Source of the DNA: Sclerurus mexicanus
Lineage: Eukaryota > Chordata > Aves > Passeriformes > Furnariidae
Direction of reading: 5' to 3'
DNA length: 64,000 bases
NCBI GenBank assembly: GCA_013396755.1
Contig: VWZF01003276.1
Span: forward strand, 2,047,346 to 2,111,345
Shown: positions 24,919 through 39,275 of the stretch, piece by piece
Layout: every line of letters starts with the position of its first letter
How positions within the stretch are numbered: the first letter of the stretch is position 1
Notes under the pieces: generated by a model
Told to the model about the DNA's origin: nothing
The model's database searches: none
Seen by the model: the letters and a program-made list of their open reading frames with translations, nothing else
Program-made: the position numbers and the translations under genes

Positions 24919-27675
24919 TGAGATGCTTTGTGGAGCACACCAAGATGAACATCCCTTTTTCCATGCCATATCTTAGGACAGTTCTCTCATACTGGATGCA
25001 CATGCATGTGCTGTACAGAGTAACACATGGCTAAGATTAGGATGTGCTCTTTAGCTGAGATACTGGTGAAAAGGCAACTTCTAATTTAAAACATGTGCTC
25101 CTGCATCACTATGCATCCTGTCTAATACAAATTATAGCATTTGTGTCTGGCCTTACAGTAGCTGTTTTTCAATAGAGGCATGTCAGGTATTGGATTATAA
25201 TCTCATCTTTATTCTTTTAGTTATTTAGCAGCAAAATAAGCATATAATACTAAATGCATCTAATACTCATTTAAATATCAAAAGTGTTTTTTTCCCTTTT
25301 ATTTGTTTTCTTCCTACACCATTATCCCTTTGCAAAGTTCTCCAGCGGATGATCCAAAGAGCATATCAAATAGTAAAGACTTTGTTGAAAATCAATTTAT
25401 TTAGAACTGATACAATATCCTGATAGAAACTGTATTTGCAGAATTTTGCGTATCTGGATCCAACTATATTTTAAAAATGTAGTGTGAACTTTTTACATTT
25501 CAGATATTCAATGGTATTGATTACAAAGATGGTGGAACTACTGTAACAACTAATTAGAGATATAAAGATATATGCTAGTAACTCTTTTTCATTGCTAGAT
25601 GACATGCATAAGCATCAAAGCTGGCTCAATCAGCCTTAATCATTTTGAACTGATTATTTTCTCCATGTTTCTTGGCTTAATCTGACCACAGTAGAAGATA
25701 AAGTAACATTTCATGAAGAATGAATTCAACTAAAGTTAGTAGCAAATTGAAACAAAAGTTTATTTGAAGCTTTGTGATAATAGGAGAAGCAAAATGAAAT
25801 ATGTTGAGTTTGGGGAAAAACACCAAGAATATTTTTATGCTAAAAAGGATGTTTGTAAGGATATTAATCTGTAGAATTTTTGTAAGTACCTTTAGCATAC
25901 TCCTTTTCAGTAAAATATTGAATAAAATGTGAAACTGCTGTGCAAATAGTATAGCTAAAGCCAAGTCATGAGCAGAGCAAAGTGTGAGATGGTAAAGAAG
26001 AAAATGTATCAGTAATTTGGACGATTCTCTTTTCCTTCCTTTGTATTTCTCCTGGGGTCACCAAAAACAAGAACACAGAGTTCTTTTGCTGCAAAGAGTA
26101 ATGAATGAAGCACCAAGACCTGCACCAAGCCAGGAAGGGAAACAGAAGGAAGAAGACAAAACAGAAAAGAACAGTTGAAAAAGTACCAGATATATTTGTC
26201 CAAAAGCTTATACTACCACTTTGTCGATGGTACAGTATTGTGAATATTTGCATCATACTTAGTGATTTCGACTGAGATTCTCCTGTATTCACTACTAAAA
26301 AAGTACATGGAAATTAGAATTTACATCCAAAGTATTCTGAGCATTTGAGACAAAGAGTGTTTGGAAGAAAAAAACAGGTGTCTAACATACCTTAGATTCT
26401 GGGTTTAATTGTGGTACTGCTCTGGTTTTGATTGTGGTCTGACTGCTGGCCAGAAACACTATATTTTAAATGTCTATTTATATGTGAAATGGTTCACTGT
26501 ATGTCAGAATTCAGATCTATGGCAAAGCCAGGAATAGATGCAGGGCACCTGGGAAACTAGTTTATTTCCTTATCCTGAGGTTAGCTGAATGAAATCGTCT
26601 CCTGCATGCCTTCCTTTTAACTATTTGGTGAAATTAATTGTATTTCCACATTATCTCACTTTCCGTAGTTATTCCAGTATATTAACACTCTTACCAGATA
26701 ATTTAATCTCTGCCCTGTGAAACAGCTCTGTGTAAAATATTGAAAGAAACACTAATAAGAAATGACAAACTAAAAGAACTTGGTACCAACTGTCTGATCT
26801 TATGTCAAATGCATCCTCTAACTCATAATGCCATAAATAAGTCATTTATGTGAATTATATTATGTCTTTCAAGCCTGCTTAAAAGTGAAACTTTTATGGA
26901 AGACAGTCGAAACCTAAACAAGGAAAGACATTCCACCCTTTCCTGAGGTTCTGCTGTAAACATTAGAACACTTAAGAACACTTCAATGTAGCATTTGTCT
27001 GGTTTTCTTTATTTAAAAAAATATGAAAAATAGATTGCTTTCTTATGTGAAGTAGCCAGCAACTTAAATAGTGGGATGCATCTTAGCATAGGTGCTATTG
27101 TATGTAGCTATCCTTTTGGTATGCTATTGCCAAATTTCAAAAATATTTTTAAGTCCAGAGTGTGGATGAAAACTCAGTCTGTGACTACCTGGAATCTATT
27201 GGAAAATGGGTAAATGCAACAGGTTTCTGTATACATTGTCTGGAAATGAGAGGTAATTAAGTACCAAGGGCATGGCAAAAATGATCTTTCTGCATTCCTT
27301 TTGCAAGATTTCTTCCCTTCTGGTGGGGAAAAGAGAGGTTGCCCTGAGAGGACCCCAGCCTCGAAGGCTGGAGCAGAGCTCTGCTGTCTTGCACAGCCAG
27401 ATGAGCCAAATGCACAAGTTGAGCTCCTGCTTCAGAAGCAAGAGAGGCTATTTGGTACACTGATAGGCACGAACATTAAGTCCTATTTGTAGTCACTTAT
27501 TCCACCTGAGTATCTCTGGTGGACCTGAGGTGTGGGCAGGAGCAGAGATGTCACAACTAAAAGTTTTGACAATTGGTTATAAGGATTTTTCCAGTCCTGC
27601 TTTTACTTTCTGTTTGGAAAGTCAAGATGCAAAATTTCTTTGGGATTTCACATTGCCAAGTCAAATCAAGTGTAA

Positions 27676-27690
27676 CATATATATATATAC
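27676..27690. repeat. Short (TA)n run
   Basis: About seven TA dinucleotides are followed by an A run. Ordinary simple sequence. Confidence 0.7.
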
Positions 27691-30600
27691 AAAAAAACCC
27701 AAAACACAGTCTGCTTCAGCATCAGATTTTGTGAGCTGGAGATTACTGTATGTACTGGGATTATAGAAGATGTTTTGCATATGTTTCTGGAATGATTCTT
27801 CATGAGCTTATTTGTTTGGAGGTGAAACTCTATCGTGTATGAATTTGTCATGACACTGCTGTCAATGATATAACATTGATTGGCGAGAGATTTTCTCCAT
27901 TTTTCAGGAAAAATTTTACCTCAAAATGTGTTCATTTTCTCTATTTTCCTCACAACTTCAAGAATTTTATAAAATGCATATGTGTGTTTCTGTTCTTATT
28001 ACTCCCTCTGTGCCCAAAATGAGTCTATAATGAGAGTCACTACTGTTGCACTGTTGTTATAACTCATTATTCACAGACAGAAATGAGAACTGACCATGGC
28101 ACAAGATTAATCCATTTCCATCTAAACATCTCCAACTTAGCATGGGTAGAAGACAGCAGCATGTTTGTTTGTTCAGGACATGAAAGAAATGAGAAATGAG
28201 GTAAGGACAGCTCAGTTTCCTTCCAGGGATATTCTCGGAAATGTTTAAGGTCCTGAAAATCTCAAACAAAAGATCATTTATATAACTTTTTGTAATTGAC
28301 CATCTTTTGATCCAAAATATTAACCAGAGAAAAAACTAAATACAGTTTTCTTTTCACTACATCTTGATCCTACAAGAAACTGGCTAACTGCTTGTGAAAA
28401 CTGTAAAGGTGAAAGCATACGGGAAAAGGCACCCAAGACTTGGGAGTCATTCACAACCTGTAAGCTTTCCCTTCTCACCACTGTAATATTTGCAAAGAAG
28501 TGTGTTAGTGCTTTTCATGGTAAGAATTGTGAAAGTTGAATTGAAAAGAGTCTGTTGTTTGACCTTGGTCCGTTGTGTGAGCATAGTTTTAAGGATTTTT
28601 GTATGTCTTCACTGTCTCCAGATCATTAAGTTCCAGGATGAAAATTTCCCTGAGAGGCCATGTCTTTGGAACTAATTTATATTGCTAACTTATAGCTGCT
28701 GCTACTTGAAAAGTGTTGTCCTAAATTTTTTTCTTCCTTGGCCATCATCATGGCATAGGCCAATTCTTGGTGACAGTCCAATCCACATACCTCAGCTCTG
28801 TTCCCTTCACATACTGCATGTTTCTGTGGTGTTCTTTCAAAAACATTGCATAAAATGAGTTGATAGAAAGACATATGATTTGGAGCATGCATGCCTCAGG
28901 CTTCACGGTTGTAAAATGTCATACTTACACAGAGACCATTGTTTGTTGGAAGTCAGCAGTCTCAATAACCCATTGTAGCTTTGTTTACTCTAGGGCACAC
29001 AATAAGCCGTAGTTTCAACTCCCTGCCAAACACTCCAATGCTGAAATGCACCCCATCTTGCACCCAGCCTGCCATTTACCTCACAGGCATTATTTCAGCA
29101 CATATTTTTCCTAATATGAAGTTGCCAGCCCAAAATCAAAACCCCTCTCCAAGGGCACAATTATTTCATTACTTTGGTCTTCGGTTAAGTAGCCCTGAAG
29201 TACCATGTGTCTATTGCTCTGAATTGAGAGAGCACAGTAGATGCTGTGCTTTGTGATGCTGAGTGATAGTCATGTGCTGGAATAGCTGCATTCTCAAATT
29301 GCAGATACTGTCCTTGCAACACCACACACCAAAAGACAGGCGAACCTCAGAAATGGTTGTGGTAAGAGTGAATTGTGTGGAATAATTTTGGTAATGACTT
29401 GTGTACAGAAGGATAGTCTCACATATGGGAGAGGGGAGGAAGGAAAAAGAGAAATCAAGCAATTAAATTTCTTTGTTTCTTCATGCTTCTTTTCATCATA
29501 AAGTACAGCCACCAGTAAAAAAGGTGACAGAAAGTGCACTTTGGTGCTGCCTTATACTCCATAAGTTCCTGTCTGTGCATGGGACTAACTCTCCCCTGCT
29601 TGTTCAGGTAATTCTTTCAGTTGAGTCAGAATTCAGCTGGAATGTCAAAGTTTTAGTGGAATACATTTTGTGTCATTCACATAACTGCACTGATACAAGT
29701 TCCAGGACATTTTTGGCACTCCAGACTCTAATTCCAGGAACTGTAAAGAGGCATGTGGTGATTAAAATATTAGCAAAATTATCTGAAAAATGTGAATATC
29801 AGATGATGTTTCATGTTGGTTCAGACCAAGTTTTGGGTAACATATTCTTATTTAGTAAGGGTTGTATTTTCACTGTTTGGACATTGACTGGTGCTGTTTT
29901 TCATTTTCGATATGCTAGATATGCATAGTAAATAAATATCATTTGGGTTATGAACTTTTGCAACCTTGATTGTTGCTTGCATGTGAAGATAATTTGTAGG
30001 TTCTTCATTTTCATAGCTACAATTTTAATTCAGTTAACCACTAGAGGAATTATTTGGTTTCGTTTTTTTTTTCCTTTTAATTTTATTAAGCTGCAAAAAG
30101 AATTAATTTCCTTCCCTCTAAGATTCTCCTTGAGGACATAACAGCTGGTCACTTAAATCAGGGATGACCTTTTTCTTGGGGGTGCTTCACAATTATGTTT
30201 TAGGAGCACATTTGCTTGCAGTTGTGTTTTCAGATCTTTACCGATTTTGGCAGGGCTCTCAGTTTCTTGCTTCTCTTCTGTATCTCTAGTACACAATTTC
30301 CCTCTTAGTAGCTTCTTTTCAGTGTTGAGTGTAACAGAGTATCTTTAAAGCTTTTGCCCTTTTCAATTAAAGAAGTTGTAGGAAACCCTAGGCCAAAGCA
30401 ATTTCACAGGCACTAGTGAGCAGCACAGTGACCACCTTTCCTCGTAATTCACTGGGCATGCAGCAATTGCATAGTCTGCATCTTCCAGCATGTTCTCTCC
30501 TTTTCTCTGAAAGACTGTTTTTTCCCCGTTTATTCCTGCCCAGCTCCTGACCTCTTTTTCCCAGCCATGACTGAAGCTGAGCCACATTTAGTGATGCAGT

Positions 30601-33600
30601 GATTTCCCTGCACTCTTCTAGTAGCAATCATGGTCTTGGTTCTTCTGTTTTCTGTCGTTTCTGTCTTCTTCTTTTCCCACGCTTTGTTTTTTTTTGCTTG
30701 TGTTCTCACTAGAAGTTTCAGGTAATACTGGGGTACCTATGCAGTGTGTGGGTCTTCAAATACCTGGTTGGAGTGGCACCCTTCCCCACTCAACTTAGAA
30801 TTTAGTGCTCATTTTGCAATGCTGTTGAGTTTGGCTTTGTGGACATGGATAAATGTAGCAGGAGACATGGCCTGCCCAAAAAAGCATACAGTACAAGTGG
30901 ATGTATAGAACAGAAGAAACCCAGAACAGAAGAAACTCAGAAGGAGACAAGCAAATGAAGTAGCTCACTTCACTGCAGAAAATAGGAGCATTTATTCCTT
31001 TTTTTTTTTTCTATTTTGAGATATTTCCATTTAATTCCTTCCTTTGAGTGTATTGAACTGTTTGGATTCTATGTCAGGGATTCACAAATTGTAGGATAGA
31101 AACCACTAATGGAACTGAAAGATTATTCACCTTTATTCCACAAACATGTATGGCTGAGAAGTGGTCGTTTGTTACCACCAAAACACATTCTGTTAAGTAG
31201 CACCGTAGTTGAGCAAGGTATTAGTATACAAATAAGCAACTTCTCTAGGCACCAATCAAAAAGCTCTAATACTGTGTCTCCAAGCTATTGGAGAAGCTGT
31301 TCTTTTTTATAAATGGGTATGTCCTACCAAATGAAACCAAAAGCCAAGGCACCAAAGTATTTCTTGCAGTGATGGAGTACATAGTAGCAGCCTATAGAAG
31401 AACAGGGCAAGGGAGGACTTGATTTCTGCCATGGAGTGTTCTGCCAAACCCCAACAGTTTGCAGCCCAAGAGCTTTCTGTGTCTTTTTATTCTCATGGCT
31501 TACCACTGTCAGCTAATTGATCAGACATTACTGTGGTGCATTTAGATACAGAACACAGAGCTAAATTTAACTACCCATGCAGTAGAGCTGGGAGAATGTT
31601 TGTGGGAACACTTGCTTCAGTGCCAAGGTGGCCAACGTAGGCAAATCTCACAGTGAAAGGCCTCCTGGGTGCATGCCATGGCACTCAGTACCACGTCCTC
31701 TTTCCTGCATGAGGCAAAGGCTTTTAGAAAGCCACCCCATTTCCAACCACTTTCAGTCTGGCAAGCAGGAGGAATTGATCTTTACATTATATTTGAAGAT
31801 CCCCTCTATGCTTGAACACACACATGGCAGTAGTCTGCTCCTGAAAGCTGATTGCAAGTAGCCCAGAGAGAGGGTTATGTTGAGGGGCAGTGCATCTCAT
31901 TCCTCTGCCATCAGTAAGAGACAAATATGTTTGCTCCATTTGGGAGTGGCAGGTGACCTCACAGTCTCTTCTTGAACTAGAAATTTTTATGAGCATAGCA
32001 GAACACTGATGCAGTACTCTATACATCAAAGTATGAAAGTAAACACAAGTTGGGGGGATGTTTGTTTAATACACACTATAGTTAACCATCTTTTGAAAAC
32101 CTATTTCTTTGCTTGCTGAATTGCTGGCAGATATAATGTTAATCTGCCTATTTCCAGAAGAACACTGAGGACAAGAACAGGTTAAAAATAATTAAATCAA
32201 CACAATGCTGGACTGATAATGAATCTTTCCATAAAACATAAACCTAATTCATCTATCTCGTAGGGGGACCAAAGCCTGGCTGTGTGTCACAGCTCACTGG
32301 GTGTGATATTTTGAAAAAAGCATCCACTCCGCTGCTGGCAATGGTTTTCAAAAACAATTTGTGCTTTATCTCTGTGACACCGAGAGGTCACACATCAGCC
32401 AACACAGTCAGGTATCCGGAGCAAATCAATGGCTGGCTTACCTCCCAAGGTCTGTCCCCTGGTTTTATTACTGCTGACAGTGGAGCCACTATTTAATGGG
32501 CAGCCTGAGATGACCAACTTGTAGATAACACTAGGTTTCACACAATAGCTGAGCCTACTGGGACACAGTTTCCTTTAGAGTGATGATAGCATTGAAGAAC
32601 TCCCAGCATAAACTTGCAGAAAGTTTCACGGTTTTGTCTGCCATTTGAAGCCCCACAAATATTTTCTTAATAGTAGGATAAAAGACAACAACAAGTGTAG
32701 TAAAACCAATAGGTATATACAAAATATAGCAAGAAGCAGTGTCTCAAGAAAAACATGTTTTTAGCGACAAGAGGCAAAACCCCAATATAAAAACAAGAAT
32801 TGGGTATAAAGGATATCATAGTGGTCATAGTGGAATATGGTATCACATTTTCCATCCCCTTTAGGGAAGGCCACACATATTGTCTGTGAATGGGAAGCAG
32901 CTGGGAAGTAATCTTTGTCAGCCTGAAACATATATTAGCAATCTTCAGAGTAAGCTATATTTTGCCAATTACATTATTTGAACTGCCAAGTGGAAAGATG
33001 TTTAATGTGAAGAGTTCAATAATGAAAGTATTTTAAGATAAAAGTTCCGTTCTTAGCTTGTTATTCTCTGATATGGGACCATAAATATTTGTTAAAGATA
33101 GTTGAAGACTACCTGTACTCAAAAAACTCTAGCTGAGTGGCCTTATGTGGTCCTGCTGAAACCAGCAGTAGGTCTTATGACTTACACCATGTCTCTGCAT
33201 AGTCCTCCATCAGCTCATCTGAGTATGAAATTCTGTCAGAGCTTCTTTTATTCCAACCATTTTTTTTATAATGTACTGTATTTTGTAACTATGACTTGTG
33301 CTCATCTTTGTTTCCTGTTCATTTTCTAGATCTCATGATCTGTATGCTTTTAAAGATTTAAAATTATTTTATCTGAGTTCTAATCCTGAGCATTAGTGGG
33401 TAAAGAACTCTCTTTCAAATATTACTATAAACTTAGTCCTCTTGCTGGCCATGACTTGAGAGCCCATTTTACTCTCACATGTTTTAGATGGATGAATGAC
33501 ATGTGTGTGAACTAACAGCTCTTAGAAATAAAGTGAAGAATATTCAGCCAGGATGAATAAATAAATAGGTCCTACAAAATCACTCAGCTTTTTAAAAATA

Positions 33601-36600
33601 CTTTGGACAATGGTGCTATATTTTTGAGAGACTTCACATTTTGATGTGAGTTGTGTCATTTTGAGTTCAAAGAGAAATATGTCTGCATGTTAGTGCAGCT
33701 GCTTTTCCTAAAAATGGAAATGTGAAGGATCTAAGGTGGCAGTGTCTGTCACTCTTCACAAGCCCGTTAGTTGTTTATCTTACACTGGCTTTAAAATAAT
33801 ACTTGCAAGCACAGAAATAAAGGTTGACTGTAACTGCAGGTGGCAGAGCCTTTGAAAGATTTGTCAGGGTTTATGCCTTGCCTGTGGTATTACCCAAAAA
33901 TGGACAATCTGAAGGGTATCAGAAATAGTTACAAGGTGTTTGTGAAGGGCTGAGGTCAGAGCTAGCGAACCCCTCAGTCCAGTACTGATAGACATCTCAA
34001 TACTGAATGGAAAGAATGTCATCATTCTCTCCCTGTCCCTGTCAACTTTGTGTGTCTAATTTTGCACAGTATTTTTACATTCTTTTATCCTTTCCCCTAT
34101 AATTATTGCATTCCCTGTCTTCTGCCTTCCACACTGTTAGCCTTGGATATGCCAGGAAAATTCTGGTGATATCTGAATATGAGTCAGAGCCCATTTAGAA
34201 ACATAGCTTATATACTGTATTGATAGCCTTGGGCTTTTGCTGAGTTTTTACTACACATCATATAGAACCATTTTTAAAGCACAGTGTTGCTTTAAACAAA
34301 TAATAAATCTAAAATCTGTGCCACCCTTCTTATTAAAGGGCAGATAAGACGTTTGCTCATTTCTCAGTGAAAATTCATTTTTACTGGTTGACTTGATTCT
34401 TTGAAAAGGAAAATAATTTAAAATAGCAATAGTGTAGACAATTACGCAGTTTGAGTTCAGGAGAAGGTTCTAAGCATTAGACAGAGTATTGTTTAAATGC
34501 TATGGATGACAGTGATTAAGGCAAATAATTGATATCCTCTTCAGAGTGTTGTATCTGTAGCCCAGTATTCTCCTAGAATACTGTCAGGTGCATACTAATG
34601 AGGAATTACTAATTGTTGGTGGGTTTTCTGAGTGTCTGGAGCTGTGAAGACAGGATTAAGTACAGAAAATAATCCTTTGAGCAGTCCATAACTGTTTTGA
34701 AGTATCAGACATGTTTGATTTTACATAAACTGAAATTTTCTGGAAGACACTGGGTACCTGTTGATAATTCTTCATCACTCTGATGAATGGTCAGAGTCTC
34801 AGCCTTCTTTGCTTGTTTAGCGTTTGGTTAATACTCAACCTTTCTTTCTTTACTTGGTACCCAATCTTTTGCACATGGACACATACAGGAAAGTAGACAT
34901 ATTTTTATATACACATTTGCTCACACTAGGAATGCACATGGATATTTAAAATCTTTACCTCACATTATAAGATTACAAGATGACTTCACATACAGTAAAA
35001 TACTTTCTGGAATTTCTGAGGTTAAAATAAATATAGTTTCTTTCAACAGTGTGACATTGCTGCTGTTATGCATGTGGTATAGAACCAACTCAATGGTAAG
35101 CATCAGGTCATAAATTTCAAGGCAAATCTAATGCTGAACAACATCAAGGTCTTCTACCCTAAAACTGTGGAAGAACACTGTAGGAGCTCCAAGAGCCAAA
35201 ATGAGAGTCAAAAATGTACCATTCTTTACAGCCCTGAAGATGAGGTTGATGTTTCAAAGAGAAATTTACGGTGCAAAGATCAGTGCTCTTTTAGAATAGC
35301 ATAATAAGAAAGAACTCCAAAATTCTTTTAAACTCACTCCAAATATCTTCTGGATGCCCTTGAGAGTGAAAGAGCAGGAAATGGGTTGAAATTCACACAT
35401 TAGAGTCAAATTTAAAAAAACCTAAATGAAGCCATGGCCTAATGGATAATTCAGTCCAGTGTATCAGAAGCTGCCTTTAGTTCTTTGCATGTAGTCTCCA
35501 AGCCCTCAGTTTTGCTGATGTGTAGGAGAAACAGGGAGTTATCCTGTGTCCTCAGAATAGGCACCTCAAAGGAAAATTAGTACTTGCTTTGCAGATGCCA
35601 CAAATGAAAATTTTGCGAAATGTTCATTGAAGTCCACCTGGGCAGCAACCTGTCAGAAAGAAATGTAAACAGCACTGAAAAGATCTCTGGTGCCAAATTC
35701 ACATTTTAATTAACTCTGCAGAACAACAGTGACTAAAGAAAAATACTACTTAGTACTACCTTTTAAAATACTCTTGCTATTTTTTGAAAGGGTAGCATTT
35801 TATTAGTTAGATTAAAATTCCACAAATGCCAAAACTTCCCTAGATTCTTATCCCAGAAGTAAGGAGCCTGTGCTCTAAGCATGTGGAGCAAAGACCCTCA
35901 TTCCACCATACCTTGAATGATGTCTTTATGGTCAGGGATGCTAGAATTCATCACATAGCCCTTAAAGGATGTCTGTCAAAAGTCTGGAGTGCCTTTATAG
36001 TCGAAAGAAAGAAAAAGACTTGTAAAACGTGATTTCTCTCATCTCAAAGTAGTTAGGTCAGATTAATCATTCCATTAGAGTACCTATTTCTCTGAATTCT
36101 CTCTGAAATCATCTCATAAAGGAGATATCTGAATCATAGATACTGAAGGTTTTGTGAGATCAGTCTCACCCAGACTGTCTTGGCATGTCACACAGCCTCA
36201 GTGGAAACACCTGTAATATGTTCAAGAGGAGTTTTAAGATAACAGTACGGAAGTCAAAGACGTGCTGAGATACTAAGTTAATAAAGTTATTAACAGCCTT
36301 ATGAATGCAATTAATTAAAGATTACCTTGAAATTAATAGCTTGAATATATCTCTAACTCATGATTTACCTAAAACATATTAATTGAAAGATCAAGATTCT
36401 TATTTTCAGTTACTTTCTCATATGAGAACACTTGGTGTGAGGAAAATTAACAGTATTTTCTGGTGTTGTTAATGAAATTGGAAACTGAACAATGGAGAAG
36501 TAGGGAAAAATGACACCTCAGCTTTCACAATTTTTTTCTGTGACTTTGAATTCATTGTGATGTGATAAAAAATATTTTAAACTGTTAATAAAAAGAAAAG

Positions 36601-37896
36601 TAAAAAGGAGAAAAACTGTCTGACTCCATTTATAACTGTCAGGTCTATTTCTGAAAGTAAAATTACTATGAAGGTGTCTCTGTTCTTTGGAATTCTCACT
36701 GTACAAAGTGTGTAAATTTATTCTGTACCATTGACAGGAACATCACAGTCTTTTAAATTTTAATTCTTGGATTTAATCTTTTCATTTTGATCCACCATAT
36801 TGACATTAAAAGGCAAATTCAAGCAGAAAAAAAGAAACCAGAATGCCTTGCTCAAGATGTCTTTTCACTACACTAAAACAAAAATGACATTACCCCCTGC
36901 TCCCAAACCATCATGAATTACAGCCACAAGTATGACTTTTCTGACTTACCGTGGCTTGATTTTGCATACTTCATATTTCTTGAAGCTTTTTATAGTTTGA
37001 TTTCCTTTCTGCTGTCAAGAAAGAGAGAAAAAGAACCATGTTTCCACATACATTCTTTTCTGGATTCTGTAATGTGAGATTTGTTTAATAAATTACATAA
37101 ACAGTTACTCAAAGAATACCTTGTCCACAGATTTTTGGGCTGAAACACTGACAATGCTGTTTTCTCTTGATCTTTCTGCTTGAAAAATATTTGATTTTTT
37201 GTTCCTCTGAATGGCACATGTCCAATAACTCCTGTAGTAACAGAGAATATTTTATTTTTTGGTTTGGGACCTCAAGATTTCATTTGGCTTTCCAGTTCTG
37301 GGAGAACCCAAGCTATGTCCTGCCCCTTGTGCTCTCACGCCACCCATGTCACAGGTAGCAAGCCCAGGGCACAATCTGTGAAGGAGGTGCCTGCACAGCC
37401 CTGCTCACACGCTGAGAGTTTGGACTCGTCAGTGGTTGGGACCACAAGGACATTAGAGCTGTGATGTAAAGCACATCTCACCCATAGTCTAGATACTGCC
37501 TAATCCCATGGGATACTTTACTTTAGGGGTGTCGGTGATATTTTAGATTGCACTCTAGGTCTCTGCACAGAGGATGCAGAGCCACGAAAGATGCTTTTCT
37601 TTTGTGTGATATGGTGGTTGCCCAAGGCTGTATTTCAGCTGTGTAGTGTGAACAGGTATCAGGCTACAATGAATTTCATATCTCTCAGAGGTTTTTTTGG
37701 TTGTAAAATGATATATCAGTCACTCGTTAGTAAAATTAGTGGACTGTAAATCCCACAATATATAACACTCATGGGAAGTGATTTAATAGCTGTAGTTGGA
37801 AATAGCAATATTTCATCTGAGGTAATTGAATTAGTTCATAAATAAAAGAAAGATATGTGACCCTTATTGATTTTTTCCTCTTTGAAAATAATGGCT

Positions 37897-37934
37897 GTGG
37901 AAGGGAAGGAGAGTAGAGAGGGAGAGGAGGAGAG
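37897..37934. repeat. Polypurine (GA-rich) tract
   Basis: Nearly uninterrupted purines on the plus strand (gaagggaaggagag and similar) for about 38 bp. Low-complexity sequence, with modest potential for triplex structure. Confidence 0.65.
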
Positions 37935-39250
37935 TTTTTGCAGACTCAAAGTGGAAGCACCTCACAAACACAGAAGCAAGGAACAAGATACTTATGACCT
38001 AACTACAATATAGGTAGTTCAATCATTTTCTCACTAGTTTATTCTGCTGAATGTTTAATAAGGTAGTCCAAACTTAACACCACAACTATTCTGGTTTTAG
38101 GTAATCATCACTAATGAATTCACTCTGTTTTAATTAAACATACTTAAGTAGCTCACAATAGTATTGTCTGTGCTGCAAAGTGGGTTCACTTTGAGCTGTG
38201 CCATGCAGTTCTGTTTGCTGACTTTGAAATCTCTTGGAGCATAGCATTGCCCTGTGGGCGTCTGAATTTCCTGCTAGATGACACTGGGGATATACCACAG
38301 CTAAAATTCACACAGTGAATTCAATCACAGAGATCCACACATTACCCCATGCTATAAGCACAGCTATTGCATCATGTGAAATAATTGTCATGATGCTTTT
38401 GCTCATTCGTCCAATGTTTTAGATACAATTAGTGTACCATGTGGGTACACTCAGTAATAAGATGAGAAAATTAAAATTATGTACTTATGTTTGGAAGCCA
38501 CTCCATTATGGAACTGAAGTTCAAAGAAACGTGAAAGTTTGTGTGTGTATTCAAAATATAATATGGTCAGACCACTTGTAAATGAAGTTGATATGACAAT
38601 CTGTTCTGATGGAAATTGTAATCTGCATGACCTCTAGTTAAAAGAAAGGACAGACAATTTAATTGATTTCTATAATGTAAGGACTTCACTGACTAGCAGA
38701 CTGAATTTCAGTGGCAGATCTCAGCTTCCCCCTACTAATAGATGTTCTCTGCATTCCAGTTGAAGTAACTAAAGCTTGGATTAGTAAAAGAATCCAGTTT
38801 CTGGTGCTGATTTAATACCGGTGCTGTGCTGATCAATTCTAAAACATGTTTTCAGAAGCTTCTTTCTTCCTATTATTTCTTCTCACCTTTCTGTTTTTCC
38901 CGTTCATAATTTAAACTGTCTTTTCGTATGAGACTCACCTAACTTTAGCCATCAAGAAGTTTGCAGTCTAGTCTAAGTGAGAGACAGTGAAAAGGGGCAA
39001 AAGCTTTCTGAGGGTGATTCTGTTTATCCTAAAACAGTATCTTAGCCAGATTGGAATGAATTGCTGTCTGAAAGTGGGCGACCCACTTACCTGTATACAG
39101 GGAATTCAGCCGTCTAACTAGATGTAGATGCTCAACTACCATATAGGTAAAAGTAGGTGAATCTCATCTTTAGAGTGGAAACCATTTGGGGAAAAAAATC
39201 TTGACCACAATTTACCATTTCCAAATATTCTTTTAGATATCTGTGGTATT

Positions 39251-39275
39251 AAGAAAAGAAAAGAAAAAGAAAAAT
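39251..39275. repeat. Short (GAAAA)n microsatellite seed
   Basis: About five imperfect copies of the pentamer GAAAA. It is the reverse complement of the TTTTC unit in the long microsatellite at 55,091-55,295, so it shows an early stage of the same repeat class. It has no clear retrotransposon attached. Confidence 0.75.

Larger units (their letters stand above)
24919..39240. other. AT-rich non-coding stretch, no gene recognised
   Basis: About 14 kb without a recognisable exon, RNA gene or transposon. It includes a 151-codon ORF at 29,473-29,928 (plus), which has no family resemblance and a length expected by chance at this AT content. It also holds a slightly GC-richer patch at 37,290-37,460 with exon-like flanks (ccag before 37,300; CACAG|GTAGCA near 37,353) but no recognisable peptide. 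Other minor items are a TA run at 27,676-27,690 and a purine tract at 37,897-37,934. It could be intron or intergenic regulatory DNA. Confidence 0.65.

Noticed and set aside
29473..29928. 151-codon plus-strand ORF, the longest in AT-rich sequence
   Set aside because: No family resemblance. At roughly 5 percent stop codons per frame position, a few ORFs of this length are expected by chance in 64 kb on six frames.
36135..36200. Possible further CR1 terminus (gaatcatagatactgaagg)
   Set aside because: Only the first dozen bases resemble the CR1 end; the following sequence does not continue the pattern, so chance is as likely.
37291..37353. Possible short exon in a GC-richer patch
   Set aside because: Flanking AG and CAG|GTAGCA are present, but the pyrimidine tract is poor and no frame gives a recognisable peptide.
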